Made by a program: the position numbers and the translations under genes
In this document: in pieces, positions 1-8,565 of the stretch
How the letters are laid out: each line of letters opens with the position of its first letter
Position numbering within the stretch: the stretch's first letter is position 1
From: Christensenellaceae bacterium
GTDB taxonomy: Bacteria; Bacillota; Clostridia; Christensenellales; Aristaeellaceae
Assembly: GCA_012837835.1 (NCBI GenBank)
Contig: DUQK01000052.1
Coordinates: 1-49,731 of the forward strand
DNA: 49,731 nucleotides
Reading direction: 5' to 3'
Notes under the pieces: model-generated
Seen by the model: the letters and a program-made list of their open reading frames with translations, nothing else
What the model was told of the DNA's origin: nothing
Database searches by the model: none

Positions 1-629
1 GCAATTTCATCATCATCAGTAAAAATTGCACCTCCATCCCCATAACAACCTAAAGGTTTTGCAGGGAAAAAAGATGTTGTAGATATATCACCAAAGGAGC
101 ACACACGCTTTCCATTTATATCTCCACCAAAACCCTGTGCTCCGTCCTCAAGTACTTTAAGGTTGTATTTTTTCGCTATTTCGTTAATCCTCGGATAATC
201 CGCAGGTAGACCAAACAAATCCACCGGAATAATCACTTTGGGCTTTAGTTTACCTTCTTTTAATGTTGCTCTGATTTTCGCTTCCAAATCATTAGGATCT
301 ATATTGAATGTACGCTCATCAATATCCACTAATACGGGTGTTGCTCCCAGTATTGAGGCACAGCCCGCAGAAGCAAAGAACGTAAAGTCTGATGTGAATA
401 CAGCATCTCCATCGCCTATGCCCCAAGCCATAAGCGCAAGCTGTAGAGCATCAGTACCGTTTGCGCAGGATATACAGTGTTTAACGCCAACATACTTAGC
501 AAGCGCTTCCTCTAACTGATACACCTGTTCTCCACCTATAAAATTCGCTTCATTCAGCACATTTTGTATGCTCTTATCTATTTTAGATTTAAGTACCTCG
601 TATTGCCTTTGCAAATCTCTAAACTGCAT
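1..629 (-). CDS. DegT/DnrJ/EryC1 sugar aminotransferase, WbpE-like (3' end outside window)
   Basis: This is a PLP-dependent sugar aminotransferase cut by the left window edge; about 209 N-terminal residues are visible. It starts MQFRDL with GAAGGAGGC upstream. It contains CANGTDALQLAL (cofactor phosphate region) and SFFPAKPLGCYGDGGA, where the Lys is the expected Schiff-base residue. That last motif is typical of WbpE/WlbC enzymes, which aminate UDP-3-keto-GlcNAc uronic acid at C3. The neighbouring dehydrogenase (9822-11132) and oxidoreductase (7484-8563) would supply this substrate, so a 3-aminotransferase role is a good inference. A broken paralogue lies at 4641-4857. Family certain; substrate likely. 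Confidence 0.9.
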   Translation of the reverse strand, partial: MQFRDLQRQYEVLKSKIDKSIQNVLNEANFIGGEQVYQLEEALAKYVGVKHCISCANGTDALQLALMAWGIGDGDAVFTSDFTFFASAGCASILGATPVLVDIDERTFNIDPNDLEAKIRATLKEGKLKPKVIIPVDLFGLPADYPRINEIAKKYNLKVLEDGAQGFGGDINGKRVCSFGDISTTSFFPAKPLGCYGDGGAIFTDDDEI

Positions 630-787
630 TTATTTTGCCTCCTTCTTAAAGTCAACTTTGTTTGATTATCTACTATCCTTTCTAACTTGTTTTTACTGCT
701 GCAATTATACCAAAAACAGGCGGAAAAGTCACGGAGAAAACACTCGAAAAGCAAGTGTTTTCAATGGGTTTCAACCCTGATTGACAG

Positions 788-1141
788 CTAAGAACAGACG
801 ATGCCTTCTACAGGTTTGTATGCCTTGGGCTAGTGGATGCTCAGACCTTCCAGCAGTCACCGGAACTGCTGAGAACTCAGACTCAAAATCTCTTCTTTGC
901 TTCTTGGTCACTGGTACTTTTTGCGTTCAAGACGCTTGTACAGCAGGATAAAACAATCCGAATCCCAATATAAAGCCTTGAAGTAGTCTGCCCATCTGCC
1001 ACAAAACAGGAACAAGACGTTGGCAAAGGGGTCCAATTGAAACCCTTTCTGAATGATGCTCACTAGCCCGTCAATACCACGGCGCAAGTCAGTATACCCG
1101 TAGGCAATACATACATGTTATATTTTGAATGATTCGTACAC
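788..1141 (-). pseudogene. IS66 TnpB (orfB) remnant with stops at Gln/Trp positions
   Basis: Reading the minus strand gives YGYTDLRRGIDGLVSIIQ and later DPFANVLFLFCGR and LLYKRLERKKYQ, the signature segments of the IS66 accessory protein TnpB. The frame is broken by TGA at 908-910 and 857-859, both where the family has Trp (YQ-W-PR and FR-W-LLEG), and by TAG at 830-832 where Gln is expected (IH-Q-PK). A further TAA at 1118-1120 breaks the N-terminus. All are explained by single C-to-T or G-to-A changes. Non-functional. Confidence 0.8.
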
Positions 1142-1142
1142 C

Positions 1143-1466
1143 TTACTTTACTATGCACAGTACCAAGTGCAAAAACTCCGGATCACATCCCAAGCTTATC
1201 TCCACCGTCCAGAAAGCACTGCGCAACACAAGAACTGGCGTTTGAGCTAAAACTATCGTGGCGATTGGAATCGTCTAGGGAATGATGATTGGCAGTTTGT
1301 TGGGCATATCCATGTTTTGGTCCGTCTTTTGTTGTTGCACAGCTTACCAAACTTTCCTCTGGCGATAGTAGTATGTTTTTTCGCTGATTCCATTCTCCGC
1401 ACACCAGGCACGAACAGTCTTGCCGTTGTTCCGGCAATCGTAAACCTGCTGCCGCCATGAACTCCA
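1143..1466 (-). pseudogene. IS66 TnpA (orfA) remnant
   Basis: The frame reads NNGKTVRAWCAENGISEKTY, the helix-turn-helix region of IS66 TnpA proteins. It then hits TAA at 1344-1346. A frame change follows, with a plausible C-terminal remnant ending at TAA 1143-1145. The arrangement directly ahead of the TnpB remnant supports the assignment. It is too short and interrupted to make a working protein. Confidence 0.7.
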
Positions 1467-1548
1467 AGATATTCCTAAGTGTTATTTATACTTCTTAAGA
1501 ACACTTGAATGACAGCAGAAAGACGCGCGTAGATTTGATGCATACTAT

Positions 1549-2011
1549 AACATCTATGCAATATCCCATGCTCTAAAAGGTGTAGAATAAAATCCCGAGC
1601 GGCAGAGTCAACCAGTCAAGCTGTGTCACATTTATTATTCCAAAGGAAAATGATGCATATTTCAGGAATAGGAGAATGTCAAAGTTACATACTATAGTAA
1701 GTACGATATATTGTTTTGCACGAGCTTGGGCTAATCTCTGAACAGTTTTCTTTCTCATCCTTTGTCAGTTCACTGTGTTGTGAAGAATACAAATCACGCC
1801 TGTGATACTCTTTGCCGATCAGCAGGGGGAAAAGCCATGTTATTGTGGTGGAAAACAAGAGAAAAAGCAGCATCTTCGGAGAAGCCCAGCTATAGAATAA
1901 CACATAGCTGCCGATCAATAGCAAAATCCATTGAATTTTCTTCAGAAAAAGAAAATAGCCAATCAGAAATACCAGAAAGAACACTAAAAAGGTAAGCGAT
2001 ACGAAAGACAA
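1549..2011 (-). pseudogene. MBOAT-family O-acyltransferase (AlgI/DltB-like), frameshifted and truncated
   Basis: Membrane-bound O-acyltransferases move acyl groups onto extracellular sugars. The first part (from a TTG at 2011, AGAGG upstream) gives the hydrophobic N-terminus with LIGSYVLFYSWASPK. Around 1750 the frame changes and similarity continues as LAQARAKQYIVL and LPLGILFYTF. This runs into TAG at 1573-1575 where the family has Gln (FYTFQ), then SMGYCID, and similarity is lost. A full protein has about 450-500 residues; some 155 remain. It follows the acyl carrier protein gene by one base, so an intact ancestor probably took its acyl group from that carrier (inference). Confidence 0.8.
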
Positions 2012-2012
2012 T

Positions 2013-2255
2013 TCATCGCGCCTCTTTTTCTATAATGTCAACCATTTCGCCAATGTTCTTGATGTCGAGAACATCTATCATAGAAAACTCTATATCAAAT
2101 GCTTCCTCCACAGCGACAATCAGTGTGATATGGCTAAAGCTGTCCCAATTCTCAATGTCAGAGAAAGTCGTAGCCTCTGTCACAGTGATAGTTTCATCAT
2201 CGAATACATCGCAGAAAACCTCGTTTAGCAACTCAAAAATCTTTTCTCTGGTCAT
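2013..2255 (-). CDS. Acyl carrier protein
   Basis: An 80-residue acidic protein of normal ACP length. The Ser in WDSFSHITLI is the expected phosphopantetheine attachment site (DS motif). The start overlaps the VOC gene stop by four bases (ATGA), indicating translational coupling. It is a specialised ACP: its neighbours are an FkbH-like enzyme, which in polyketide pathways loads a glyceryl unit from 1,3-bisphosphoglycerate onto an ACP, and an acyltransferase. It most likely carries a small hydroxy-acyl group destined for the polysaccharide. The carried group is inference. Confidence 0.9.
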   Translation of the reverse strand: MTREKIFELLNEVFCDVFDDETITVTEATTFSDIENWDSFSHITLIVAVEEAFDIEFSMIDVLDIKNIGEMVDIIEKEAR

Positions 2256-2668
2256 TGGTTGTCCCCTCTTTCTATCAACTCAATCAACCCAATGTGCTGA
2301 TTTAGCAAAAAGACCACATTCCTGTCATCAATCGCCGGAGCCGGAGCTACCTGGGTTATCTGCCGATAGCCTGTGTTTTCTAGTTCGGCTACGGTCTGCT
2401 CCAAACAATTACACTCATAACAGAGATGATAGGGAATTCCGTTGCCTGGAAACTTTGCCTTTGATAAGAAATCAACCGGTGACGAATGCTCAGGATTAAG
2501 GGTAGCAATGAACTCCACTACATATTGCCCGTTTGACACGAACGCTATTGAGATATTTCGGCTAACATCATCGCTGGGTTCGGCCGTAACAACCCAACCC
2601 AACACCTTGAAGGCTTTCACAGCGGCGCTGACATCCTTTACGGCATATCCAATATGATGCACTTTCAT
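2252..2668 (-). CDS. VOC (glyoxalase/epimerase-fold) protein
   Basis: A 138-residue vicinal-oxygen-chelate protein. Possible metal ligands are the His of KVHHIGYAV, the Glu of YVVEFI, the His of IPYHLCYE and the Glu of IELIE, arranged as in methylmalonyl-CoA epimerase-type proteins. It overlaps the FkbH-like gene and the ACP gene by four bases on each side. That places it in the same acyl-loading unit, perhaps epimerising or otherwise altering the carrier-bound acyl group. The fold is clear; the reaction is not known from sequence. Confidence 0.8.
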   Translation of the reverse strand: MKVHHIGYAVKDVSAAVKAFKVLGWVVTAEPSDDVSRNISIAFVSNGQYVVEFIATLNPEHSSPVDFLSKAKFPGNGIPYHLCYECNCLEQTVAELENTGYRQITQVAPAPAIDDRNVVFLLNQHIGLIELIERGDNQ

Positions 2669-4449
2669 CGGCTAACCTCTATATACGCATTTTTGGAATC
2701 ATAACCACCGCTAAGATCGAGTTTGTACACCCTGTTCCCGGTTTCATCTTCTCTCTCTAGAATAAACCCTAATTTTTCATAGAAATCACGCACCATGTTA
2801 TTTTTCGCCGTAGGGTAATAGTAACCACGGATCTCGGTAAGACCACGCTCTAATGTCAGTCTGACAAACTCGTCGATCATCGCAAACTCCATATCGCGCT
2901 TGAATACACGACACGACATCAACCACAAACGAATATGTATCACCGCACCTTGGATTTCGCCAAGCACGACACTTACGACACCGTTATCTCCAAATTTGTC
3001 CTGCAATTTACCATATAACGTGATATAGTTAGGGGCAGCGGAAAACCGTTCAATCTCTTCTTGAGTACACCGCATCGTTGTGAGGTTGAACTGATTAGTT
3101 TTATTTGTCAACTGCGCGATACGCGACATATACATCGGCGTAAACGGCTTAATCTCCGCATGCATTTCAAGCGATTGGAGATATTGTCCATAATTGGCAA
3201 ACGTTGCTTGCAATTTATTCCGTGCTGCATTGTTCTTGTACATATCACCACGCGCGATGTCATCCTTAGTGAGCGTAGTTACCTCAAAATATCCCGCACG
3301 GTCAATCGTCGTAATGTAGTGTTCCGGAGTTATCATCTCCGGGGTTGGAACATTAGGAAATGATTGTTTAATGATCTCACGCTCGGCGGGATTATCATCG
3401 ACAAACACAAAACTTTCTGGCAAAAGTGACAGTTCATGTGCAATCTCTTGCAGATTCTCGCTTTTTGGCTCCCAGTTCGCCTTTATCATGATGAAATCAT
3501 CCGGCGTAAGCGAACTATCCGGGTGTTCAAGCCCAGAAAGCGCGTTTTTTATGTCATTTTTGCTTATGACGTTGAGAATGACTCCAAGCTGTTTGTGTGA
3601 CTTAATATACTCTTGAAACTCGGAGTACACCTGACCCATGGATGTTTCCTGTCCGATTTGCAGATTTTCCACACCATCATCACCGACGATTCCTCCCCAT
3701 AGCGTATTGTCCAAATCAAGGGCAAACGCTTTCTTGTTTTTGCCATAGATGGACTTAATAATGTTGGCTACGCTCTGCGCTAATCGTGGAATCGCAGGCA
3801 TAGCAAGGGCGTATTTGTACATATGCCAATAGAGTGGATCGCTCCACGCTTCTAAGCCATAATCAGCCGATAACCAATTGATATCATTAATGTAAAATCC
3901 ACGGTGAGTCTGTGCGTATTCAGCAAATTTGAGGTTAAGCCGCGTTAGAAAATTTACACGACCGCAGACAAGGCTTGCGTCGGCATTACCCATAAGCCGC
4001 CAGAATGGATATTCGAAGTTGTTCTGAATGATCGTGCAGCCATAGTCTAAGGCAAGTTTATCCCACATTGCACTGAATTTTTTGTACTCCGCTTGAAGCA
4101 TTGTATCAACAGTTTCCGCGCTATCGCCGGGTATCGGATATTGTGTGATATTGCGATTTGAGGTATGAATAAAAACAACGTCCGGCTTGAACTCAATAAG
4201 CGCTGGCGCATCAAACATAACATCCTGCCAATATTGACCATACTCGCACTCATAAAATAGTGGACGAATCCCGTAATCAAGTAAAAACAACTCAAGTATA
4301 TCACGAATATCATGAGTAGTTGATCCGCCAAGAATCGCTACTTTCTTATCAAGATACACAACTTCGCTATTAAGTAATTCGCGGCGGATTCTTTTACGTG
4401 ATGCGAGAATTTTTTTTCCATCAAACGGAGGGTTTAGCAATACATGCAT
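2665..4449 (-). CDS. FkbH-like HAD-IIIC protein with SGNH-like and GNAT-like flanking domains
   Basis: 594 residues in three parts. The N-terminal part has a GGSTTHDI motif like the GDS block of SGNH enzymes. A HAD domain has DLDNTLWGG near residue 243 and FVFVDDNPAERE near 348. The C-terminal ~160 residues are GNAT-like. FkbH proteins convert 1,3-bisphosphoglycerate to glyceryl-S-ACP, and the coupled ACP gene supports this here. Isoleucine codons are mostly ATT/ATC, unlike the ATA-rich genes elsewhere in the window, which fits a transferred cassette. The start has AGGAG unusually far upstream (about 13 bases). Confidence 0.85.
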   Translation of the reverse strand: MHVLLNPPFDGKKILASRKRIRRELLNSEVVYLDKKVAILGGSTTHDIRDILELFLLDYGIRPLFYECEYGQYWQDVMFDAPALIEFKPDVVFIHTSNRNITQYPIPGDSAETVDTMLQAEYKKFSAMWDKLALDYGCTIIQNNFEYPFWRLMGNADASLVCGRVNFLTRLNLKFAEYAQTHRGFYINDINWLSADYGLEAWSDPLYWHMYKYALAMPAIPRLAQSVANIIKSIYGKNKKAFALDLDNTLWGGIVGDDGVENLQIGQETSMGQVYSEFQEYIKSHKQLGVILNVISKNDIKNALSGLEHPDSSLTPDDFIMIKANWEPKSENLQEIAHELSLLPESFVFVDDNPAEREIIKQSFPNVPTPEMITPEHYITTIDRAGYFEVTTLTKDDIARGDMYKNNAARNKLQATFANYGQYLQSLEMHAEIKPFTPMYMSRIAQLTNKTNQFNLTTMRCTQEEIERFSAAPNYITLYGKLQDKFGDNGVVSVVLGEIQGAVIHIRLWLMSCRVFKRDMEFAMIDEFVRLTLERGLTEIRGYYYPTAKNNMVRDFYEKLGFILEREDETGNRVYKLDLSGGYDSKNAYIEVSR

Positions 4450-4595
4450 TTACGCAAGATCACTCCTTTCATCTAGTCTTCTATATAGTAAAGTACAACT
4501 CAAACAGACAGAAAATAGAGGGAAACAAATACTAAATTTGATAGTCTCCCGACATTGATATTATAATAAATTTTTCCAAATAGTTCAAGATTTAA

Positions 4596-4638
4596 GGTTC
4601 TACTCCCAAATCCGTTACGATTTTGTGAGTAGAACTGG
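4596..4638. repeat. Imperfect inverted repeat inside aminotransferase debris
   Basis: GTTCTACTC at 4597-4605 is repeated as GAGTAGAAC at 4627-4635, and inner arms CAAATC/GATTTTG extend the hairpin. It sits where the broken DegT copy loses similarity, so it may mark a recombination scar or a small mobile palindrome. The 190 bases from 4450 to 4640 otherwise hold no gene. Confidence 0.5.
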
Positions 4639-4640
4639 GA

Positions 4641-4857
4641 CAGTTTCCCTTCCCCTTTGATTTGTTCAATCTTCCGTTCAAGGTCATCCGAGCAAATGTT
4701 GAATGTTTCAAGGTTAATATCAACAAAAACCGGGGGTGCTCCTAGAATAGAGGCAATGCCAGCAGAGGCAAAAAAGGTGAAACCACTTGTGAACGACGCC
4801 TGCCAGAACATTCTTTTCCAGATGTTTGTACTGGGTTTTTAAATCACGAAATTACAT
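4641..4857 (-). pseudogene. Second DegT/WbpE-like aminotransferase copy, broken
   Basis: The N-terminus is recognisable as FRDLKTQYKHLEKNV after ATG (4855-4857) and a TAA second codon (4852-4854), where the intact copy at 1-629 has Gln (MQFRDL). About 60 residues are then missing and the frame changes. Similarity resumes as FTFFASAGIASILGAPPVF and stops at GEGKL near 4641. The intact homologue has FTFFASAGCASILGATPVL. Nucleotide similarity between the two is only moderate, so this is an old paralogue or a transferred allele, not a fresh duplication. Confidence 0.85.
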
Positions 4858-4866
4858 ATGATAACT

Positions 4867-5757
4867 TCACTTATTCCTTTCCATAGGCTTAGCTGGGTTT
4901 CCAATAACCACCGAACCAGGTTCAACACTTTTTGTTACAACAGCTCCCATACCAATTATAGCATCTTTACCTATGCGTATGCGATTTTTAACGATAGAAT
5001 TGAATCCTACAAACACACCCGACTCAATATAACCAAATCCACCGAAAACAGCTCCTGAAGCTATTTCTACATTTTCTTCAATAATCATATCATGGGGAAT
5101 ATAAACTAGGGAATCAAGCTTCACATAATCATGCAGTATTGTATCTCCAGCAGATCCACAGGAAACATTATTCAAGGCCCCGATTTCCACATGGTTGCCA
5201 ATGATAACCCTACCAATGGTTGGAATCCGAAACAGATTCCCCTCTTCATCTTTAGCCATAGTAAATCCATTGACACCAATGGCAGAGTTCTCGTTCGCAT
5301 AAAAATAATCACCAATAGTAGCATTCTTAATCACTGTGTTCGCCAGAATCACTGCATTTTTGCCAATCTGCACATGGTGACCGATAATACACCCCGGTTC
5401 AATGTAGGCATTCTCTCCTATGCTTACATCCTCACCAAGATAAAAGCCCCCATCTGTTAACGTATATTTTAGCTTTCTATTGTTCTTTTCATTTTCTTCC
5501 TTCAGCTGAATAACAAACCTGGCGTACTCCATCTGCGGATTCGAGGAAGATATAAAACAATGCTTCTCCTGCAGTTCATCAGGCACAATGATACTATCTT
5601 CATGAAATACCAAACATTGATTTACTGACGCTAATTTGCTTATTTGGCTTTCGATTTTTTTCATGACAAACATCACTGTATTGTCGCGAGGGTTCCCAAT
5701 ATATGATGCGCTAACGATTGGGTACTTACATAATGTTTGTGATTGATTGTTTTCCAT
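4867..5757 (-). CDS. Left-handed beta-helix acyltransferase, LpxD-like (sugar N-acyltransferase)
   Basis: 296 residues. The N-terminal ~95 residues form a small alpha/beta domain. They are followed by hexapeptide repeats (for example IGENAYIEPGCIIGHHVQIG) and a C-terminal VVIGNPAKPMERNK, the usual end of sugar acetyltransferases. The candidate catalytic His is in the GHHVQIG or PHDM segments. LpxD proteins use acyl-ACP donors; no lipid A genes are near, so the likely target is an amino sugar nucleotide of this operon. It is related to 5831-6751 and to the broken 8566-8976. The exact acyl group is unknown. Confidence 0.85.
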   Translation of the reverse strand: MENNQSQTLCKYPIVSASYIGNPRDNTVMFVMKKIESQISKLASVNQCLVFHEDSIIVPDELQEKHCFISSSNPQMEYARFVIQLKEENEKNNRKLKYTLTDGGFYLGEDVSIGENAYIEPGCIIGHHVQIGKNAVILANTVIKNATIGDYFYANENSAIGVNGFTMAKDEEGNLFRIPTIGRVIIGNHVEIGALNNVSCGSAGDTILHDYVKLDSLVYIPHDMIIEENVEIASGAVFGGFGYIESGVFVGFNSIVKNRIRIGKDAIIGMGAVVTKSVEPGSVVIGNPAKPMERNK

Positions 5758-5830
5758 AGATTACCTCTGTATTATATCTTGTTCAATGTATTTTGTATAA
5801 AAAGGTTAAGCATATATGTATCCACCCTGA

Positions 5831-6751
5831 TTATAGTTTAAATGGTTTTCCATCAGTGTTACGTGCTATGGGTTTGGCAGGATTTCCTAATACGACCATT
5901 TCATCTGGCACATCCTTATGTACAATAGACCCCATGCCAATAATTGAATTATCTCCGATGGTAATCTGGTTCCTAACAACACTGGCGGCAACATAAGCAT
6001 TATTCCCTGTTTTTACAGAACCATGGAGGATTGAACAGACGATTGATGCATTTTCCTTAATATGATTATTGTGACCGATATGTGTAGAAGGTGCAATTTT
6101 AACACCATCCTCTATGACCGTATCATCTATCGTTCCCCTTGCGATATTGGTATGGGACCCAATAAATACCCTATTACCTATTCTTACCCCACCATAATGC
6201 TTTATCATAGTTTTTTTATGATATTCATCTTCCGTGTAGCCATAACCTGCGATGCCAATACAAACTCCCGCTTGGATATAACAGTTCTCTCCGATTGTGA
6301 CTTTATTGAGAATGACCGTACAAGGCTCAATCACAGTACCATTACCTATATAAATATCTCCATCTAAGACACTATTTGCTCCTATTATGACATTCTCTCC
6401 CAATTTAACCTCCTGAGAAAGATACACTCCCTGCCCAATAGATGGTTTTGATACATTGTCAGTAAAAAAATGTTCTATGACTGTAAAAAAAGCACGCTTT
6501 GATTCATTGGTATAAATCCCATACTTAACATTAACATCTTGACCTTCTTGAACAATCGCTATAATTCCATCTAAAGAGAGTAACTCAGCTTTTTGAATTC
6601 GCTCCTTAGATTTTACCCAAGTTAACGTCCCTACTCTGTAATTATCGATAGAAGAAAAGCCATCAATCTCTTTTTCTAAATTGCCAACTGTACGATGTTC
6701 AATGCCAAGTTCACTCAAATAGCAGCTAATGTCGTTAAGCCGAATTTTCAT
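5831..6751 (-). CDS. Left-handed beta-helix acyltransferase, LpxD-like, second intact copy
   Basis: 306 residues. The N-terminal LpxD-type domain contains GTLTWVKSKERIQ and YTNESKRAFFTVIEHFF. Hexapeptide repeats follow from about residue 105 (IGQGVYLSQEVKLGENVIIG), with HIGHNNHI as the probable catalytic His region and a C-terminal VVLGNPAKPIAR. It would transfer an acyl group from ACP or CoA to an amino sugar nucleotide. GTCCTCC precedes the ATG on the complement (good ribosome binding site). Two intact copies plus one wreck suggest different acyl or sugar specificities. Confidence 0.85.
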   Translation of the reverse strand: MKIRLNDISCYLSELGIEHRTVGNLEKEIDGFSSIDNYRVGTLTWVKSKERIQKAELLSLDGIIAIVQEGQDVNVKYGIYTNESKRAFFTVIEHFFTDNVSKPSIGQGVYLSQEVKLGENVIIGANSVLDGDIYIGNGTVIEPCTVILNKVTIGENCYIQAGVCIGIAGYGYTEDEYHKKTMIKHYGGVRIGNRVFIGSHTNIARGTIDDTVIEDGVKIAPSTHIGHNNHIKENASIVCSILHGSVKTGNNAYVAASVVRNQITIGDNSIIGMGSIVHKDVPDEMVVLGNPAKPIARNTDGKPFKL

Positions 6752-6795
6752 AATAAGTCCTCCTTTGTTATATATTCTTCAAGATTGCGAAAATT

Positions 6796-7433
6796 CTAGT
6801 TGACTGCAGAATAGCGTTCCATTTTAGCCTCATCTATGAAACGACGAAGCACTTTCTTAGTATCCTGAGTTGTCTTTGTGTATGAAAAAGGATGTATCAG
6901 CATTTGGACTTCGAAATCTTTCCCACAGGAGAAAACATCATAGGAATTTTCCCGCCAATTACGTCTTGAATCAAAAATATACTTAAATTCTTCAAAAAAT
7001 AATTTTCCATATGTGTTGACCAAACCTTCAAAATGGTAATCCGCAGCCAATGTTGTAGGTGAGGGGCGATGCATGGATACCGAACGAATCAGTATTTTTA
7101 ACAAATCCTGCAGAGTGTTTGCCTCCTCTTGCACCCGATTAACCAGTTCCCTATCTCCACCACCTTCCAAAACTTTCTCGTCAAAATGCAAGCCAATGTC
7201 ATGACCCAAGTGATAGATGATTTCTTGTAGCATTCTTACATCCCAACTGAAGCGGGATTATAGAAGTCTGTAAGCAACAAAACATAATATGTGTTTTTTA
7301 CAGGCTTACGACGCTGTGCTCCGATTTTGACCATTTCCAACGCTTTAGAAATAGACATGTCAATATCATGGCGTATAATACATATTTTTTATGCAACATC
7401 AAGCTGATTATAATTAGTTGTCCGGTAATCATG
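6796..7433 (-). pseudogene. Polysaccharide deacetylase-like protein, broken copy
   Basis: Debris of the gene type intact at 8977-9723. Upstream residues read ICIIRHDIDMSISKALEM, where RHDID is the metal-binding motif, then TYYVLLLTDFYN. Around 7240 the frame changes, and the rest reads HLGHDIGLHFDE, SMHRPSPTTLA and FKYIFDSRRNWRE to a stop at 6796. A TAA at 7389-7391 sits just before the RHDID block. The 145-residue open part has its own ATG but lacks the N-terminal metal site, so I do not expect activity. Confidence 0.85.
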
Positions 7434-7483
7434 CCGTTACAACAGGTCAAGTAGACCACTAAAAGCTTAATATGAAAAGTTCA

Positions 7484-8563
7484 TCATTTCTCGTTAAATC
7501 TTCCAACAAAGTCCATTGTGCTTGTATTTCTCAAGGGCAGCTTAACCGGTTTTCCTTCAACAGCAGATTTATAGATTGCCAGCACAAGCTCCATGGCACG
7601 CTTGCCATCTTCGGCAGTTACATAAGGCTGCCGATCATTTTGAATGGCGTCAATCACATCAGCATACAAGGGAGTATGTCCAAAGCCATATACATTGGGC
7701 GGGTTCTCGTGATATGTTGCTTTTATATACTCAGGATCATCTTTACCATCCGCAAAGTTCCATTCCTCAATTATGTTGACAGATTGACCGCCTGCTTTTA
7801 CAGTTCCCTTTTGCCCAAAAATATAAAGCGTTTCCTCCAGATTTTTCGGATAGACATTAGTAGTTCCTTCAATAAGACCATAAGCATCATTTGCAAATTT
7901 AATCAACACCAAACCTAAATCCTCAGCTTCAATGTAAGGATGAATTAGATTATCTGTATAGGCGAACACCTCAACAATATCATCCCCCATCATCCATCGA
8001 AGTAAGTCAATATTGTGTATACATTGATTCATAAGAGCGCCGCCATCTTGCTCCCAAGTACCTCGCCAAGGAGCTTGGTCATAATACTGTTTGCCACGGT
8101 TCCAACGTATATGAGCAGCGCCGTGTAACAATTTTCCAAAACGACCTTCATCTAAAGCCTCCCTTATTTTTTGAATAGATTTATTAAAACGGTTTTGATG
8201 ACAAGCACAAACCACCACATTTTTCCCCTTTGCGGCAGCAATAATTGCATCTGCATCGGAAATAGACATTGCCATAGGCTTTTCTATAATTACATGACAA
8301 CCCGCATCGATGCAATCAAGTGCAATTTGGGCATGTTTTCCACTCTCCGTACAAATTGCTACAAGCTCCGGTTTTGTTTGCTCTAAAAGTTGCTTATAAT
8401 CGATAAAAAACTCCACATTATCGCTGAGCTTAAGATTTTCTTTTTTCTCCTGCATTCTGTCTTCAACTATATCGCTTATAGCAACAATATTCAGACCATT
8501 GTTTTTTGCTGCCTCAAAGTGATTTGGCGAAATACGCCCACAGCCTATTAGCGCATATCTCAT
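7484..8563 (-). CDS. Gfo/Idh/MocA oxidoreductase, WlbA/WbpB-like UDP-GlcNAc-uronate 3-dehydrogenase
   Basis: 359 residues, normal for the family. The N-terminal Rossmann motif is LIGCGRISPNH. IIEKPMAMS (near residue 95) and HQNRFNKSIQKIREAL are typical of WlbA/WbpB, with NQCIHNIDLLRWMMG supplying the expected active-site His. These enzymes oxidise UDP-GlcNAc uronic acid at C3, producing the 3-keto sugar for a WbpE-type aminotransferase; such a gene begins at 629. The WbpA-type dehydrogenase at 9822-11132 would make the uronic acid. Intact, although broken genes lie on both sides. Confidence 0.9.
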   Translation of the reverse strand: MRYALIGCGRISPNHFEAAKNNGLNIVAISDIVEDRMQEKKENLKLSDNVEFFIDYKQLLEQTKPELVAICTESGKHAQIALDCIDAGCHVIIEKPMAMSISDADAIIAAAKGKNVVVCACHQNRFNKSIQKIREALDEGRFGKLLHGAAHIRWNRGKQYYDQAPWRGTWEQDGGALMNQCIHNIDLLRWMMGDDIVEVFAYTDNLIHPYIEAEDLGLVLIKFANDAYGLIEGTTNVYPKNLEETLYIFGQKGTVKAGGQSVNIIEEWNFADGKDDPEYIKATYHENPPNVYGFGHTPLYADVIDAIQNDRQPYVTAEDGKRAMELVLAIYKSAVEGKPVKLPLRNTSTMDFVGRFNEK

Positions 8564-8565
8564 GT

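Larger units (their letters stand above)
788..1466 (-). mobile_element. IS66-family insertion sequence remnant (tnpA-tnpB end only)
   Basis: Two adjacent degraded reading frames match the first two accessory genes of IS66 elements, tnpA then tnpB, in the normal order. The large transposase gene tnpC is absent and no terminal inverted repeats were found, so the element is a dead fragment. It lies directly after the point where the MBOAT gene (1549-2011) loses similarity, so it probably came in there or took part in the rearrangement that truncated that gene. The 158 bases between it and the DegT start hold only that gene's ribosome binding site. Confidence 0.75.

Noticed and set aside
857-910. 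Two TGA codons at conserved Trp positions, suggesting TGA read as Trp
   Set aside because: TGA ends real genes in this window (for example the ABC ATPase at 48771 and chromate subunit 2 at 35714), and the same frame also has TAG and TAA. Decay of a dead insertion sequence explains it.
4867-6751. LpxD-like genes as evidence of lipid A and an outer membrane
   Set aside because: No other lipid A gene is present, the context is a polysaccharide operon, and LpxD-type N-acyltransferases also act on amino sugar nucleotides.
6796-7233. The 145-residue open frame as an independent short protein
   Set aside because: The missing N-terminal metal-binding block is present upstream in another frame, so this is the 3' part of a frameshifted deacetylase gene.
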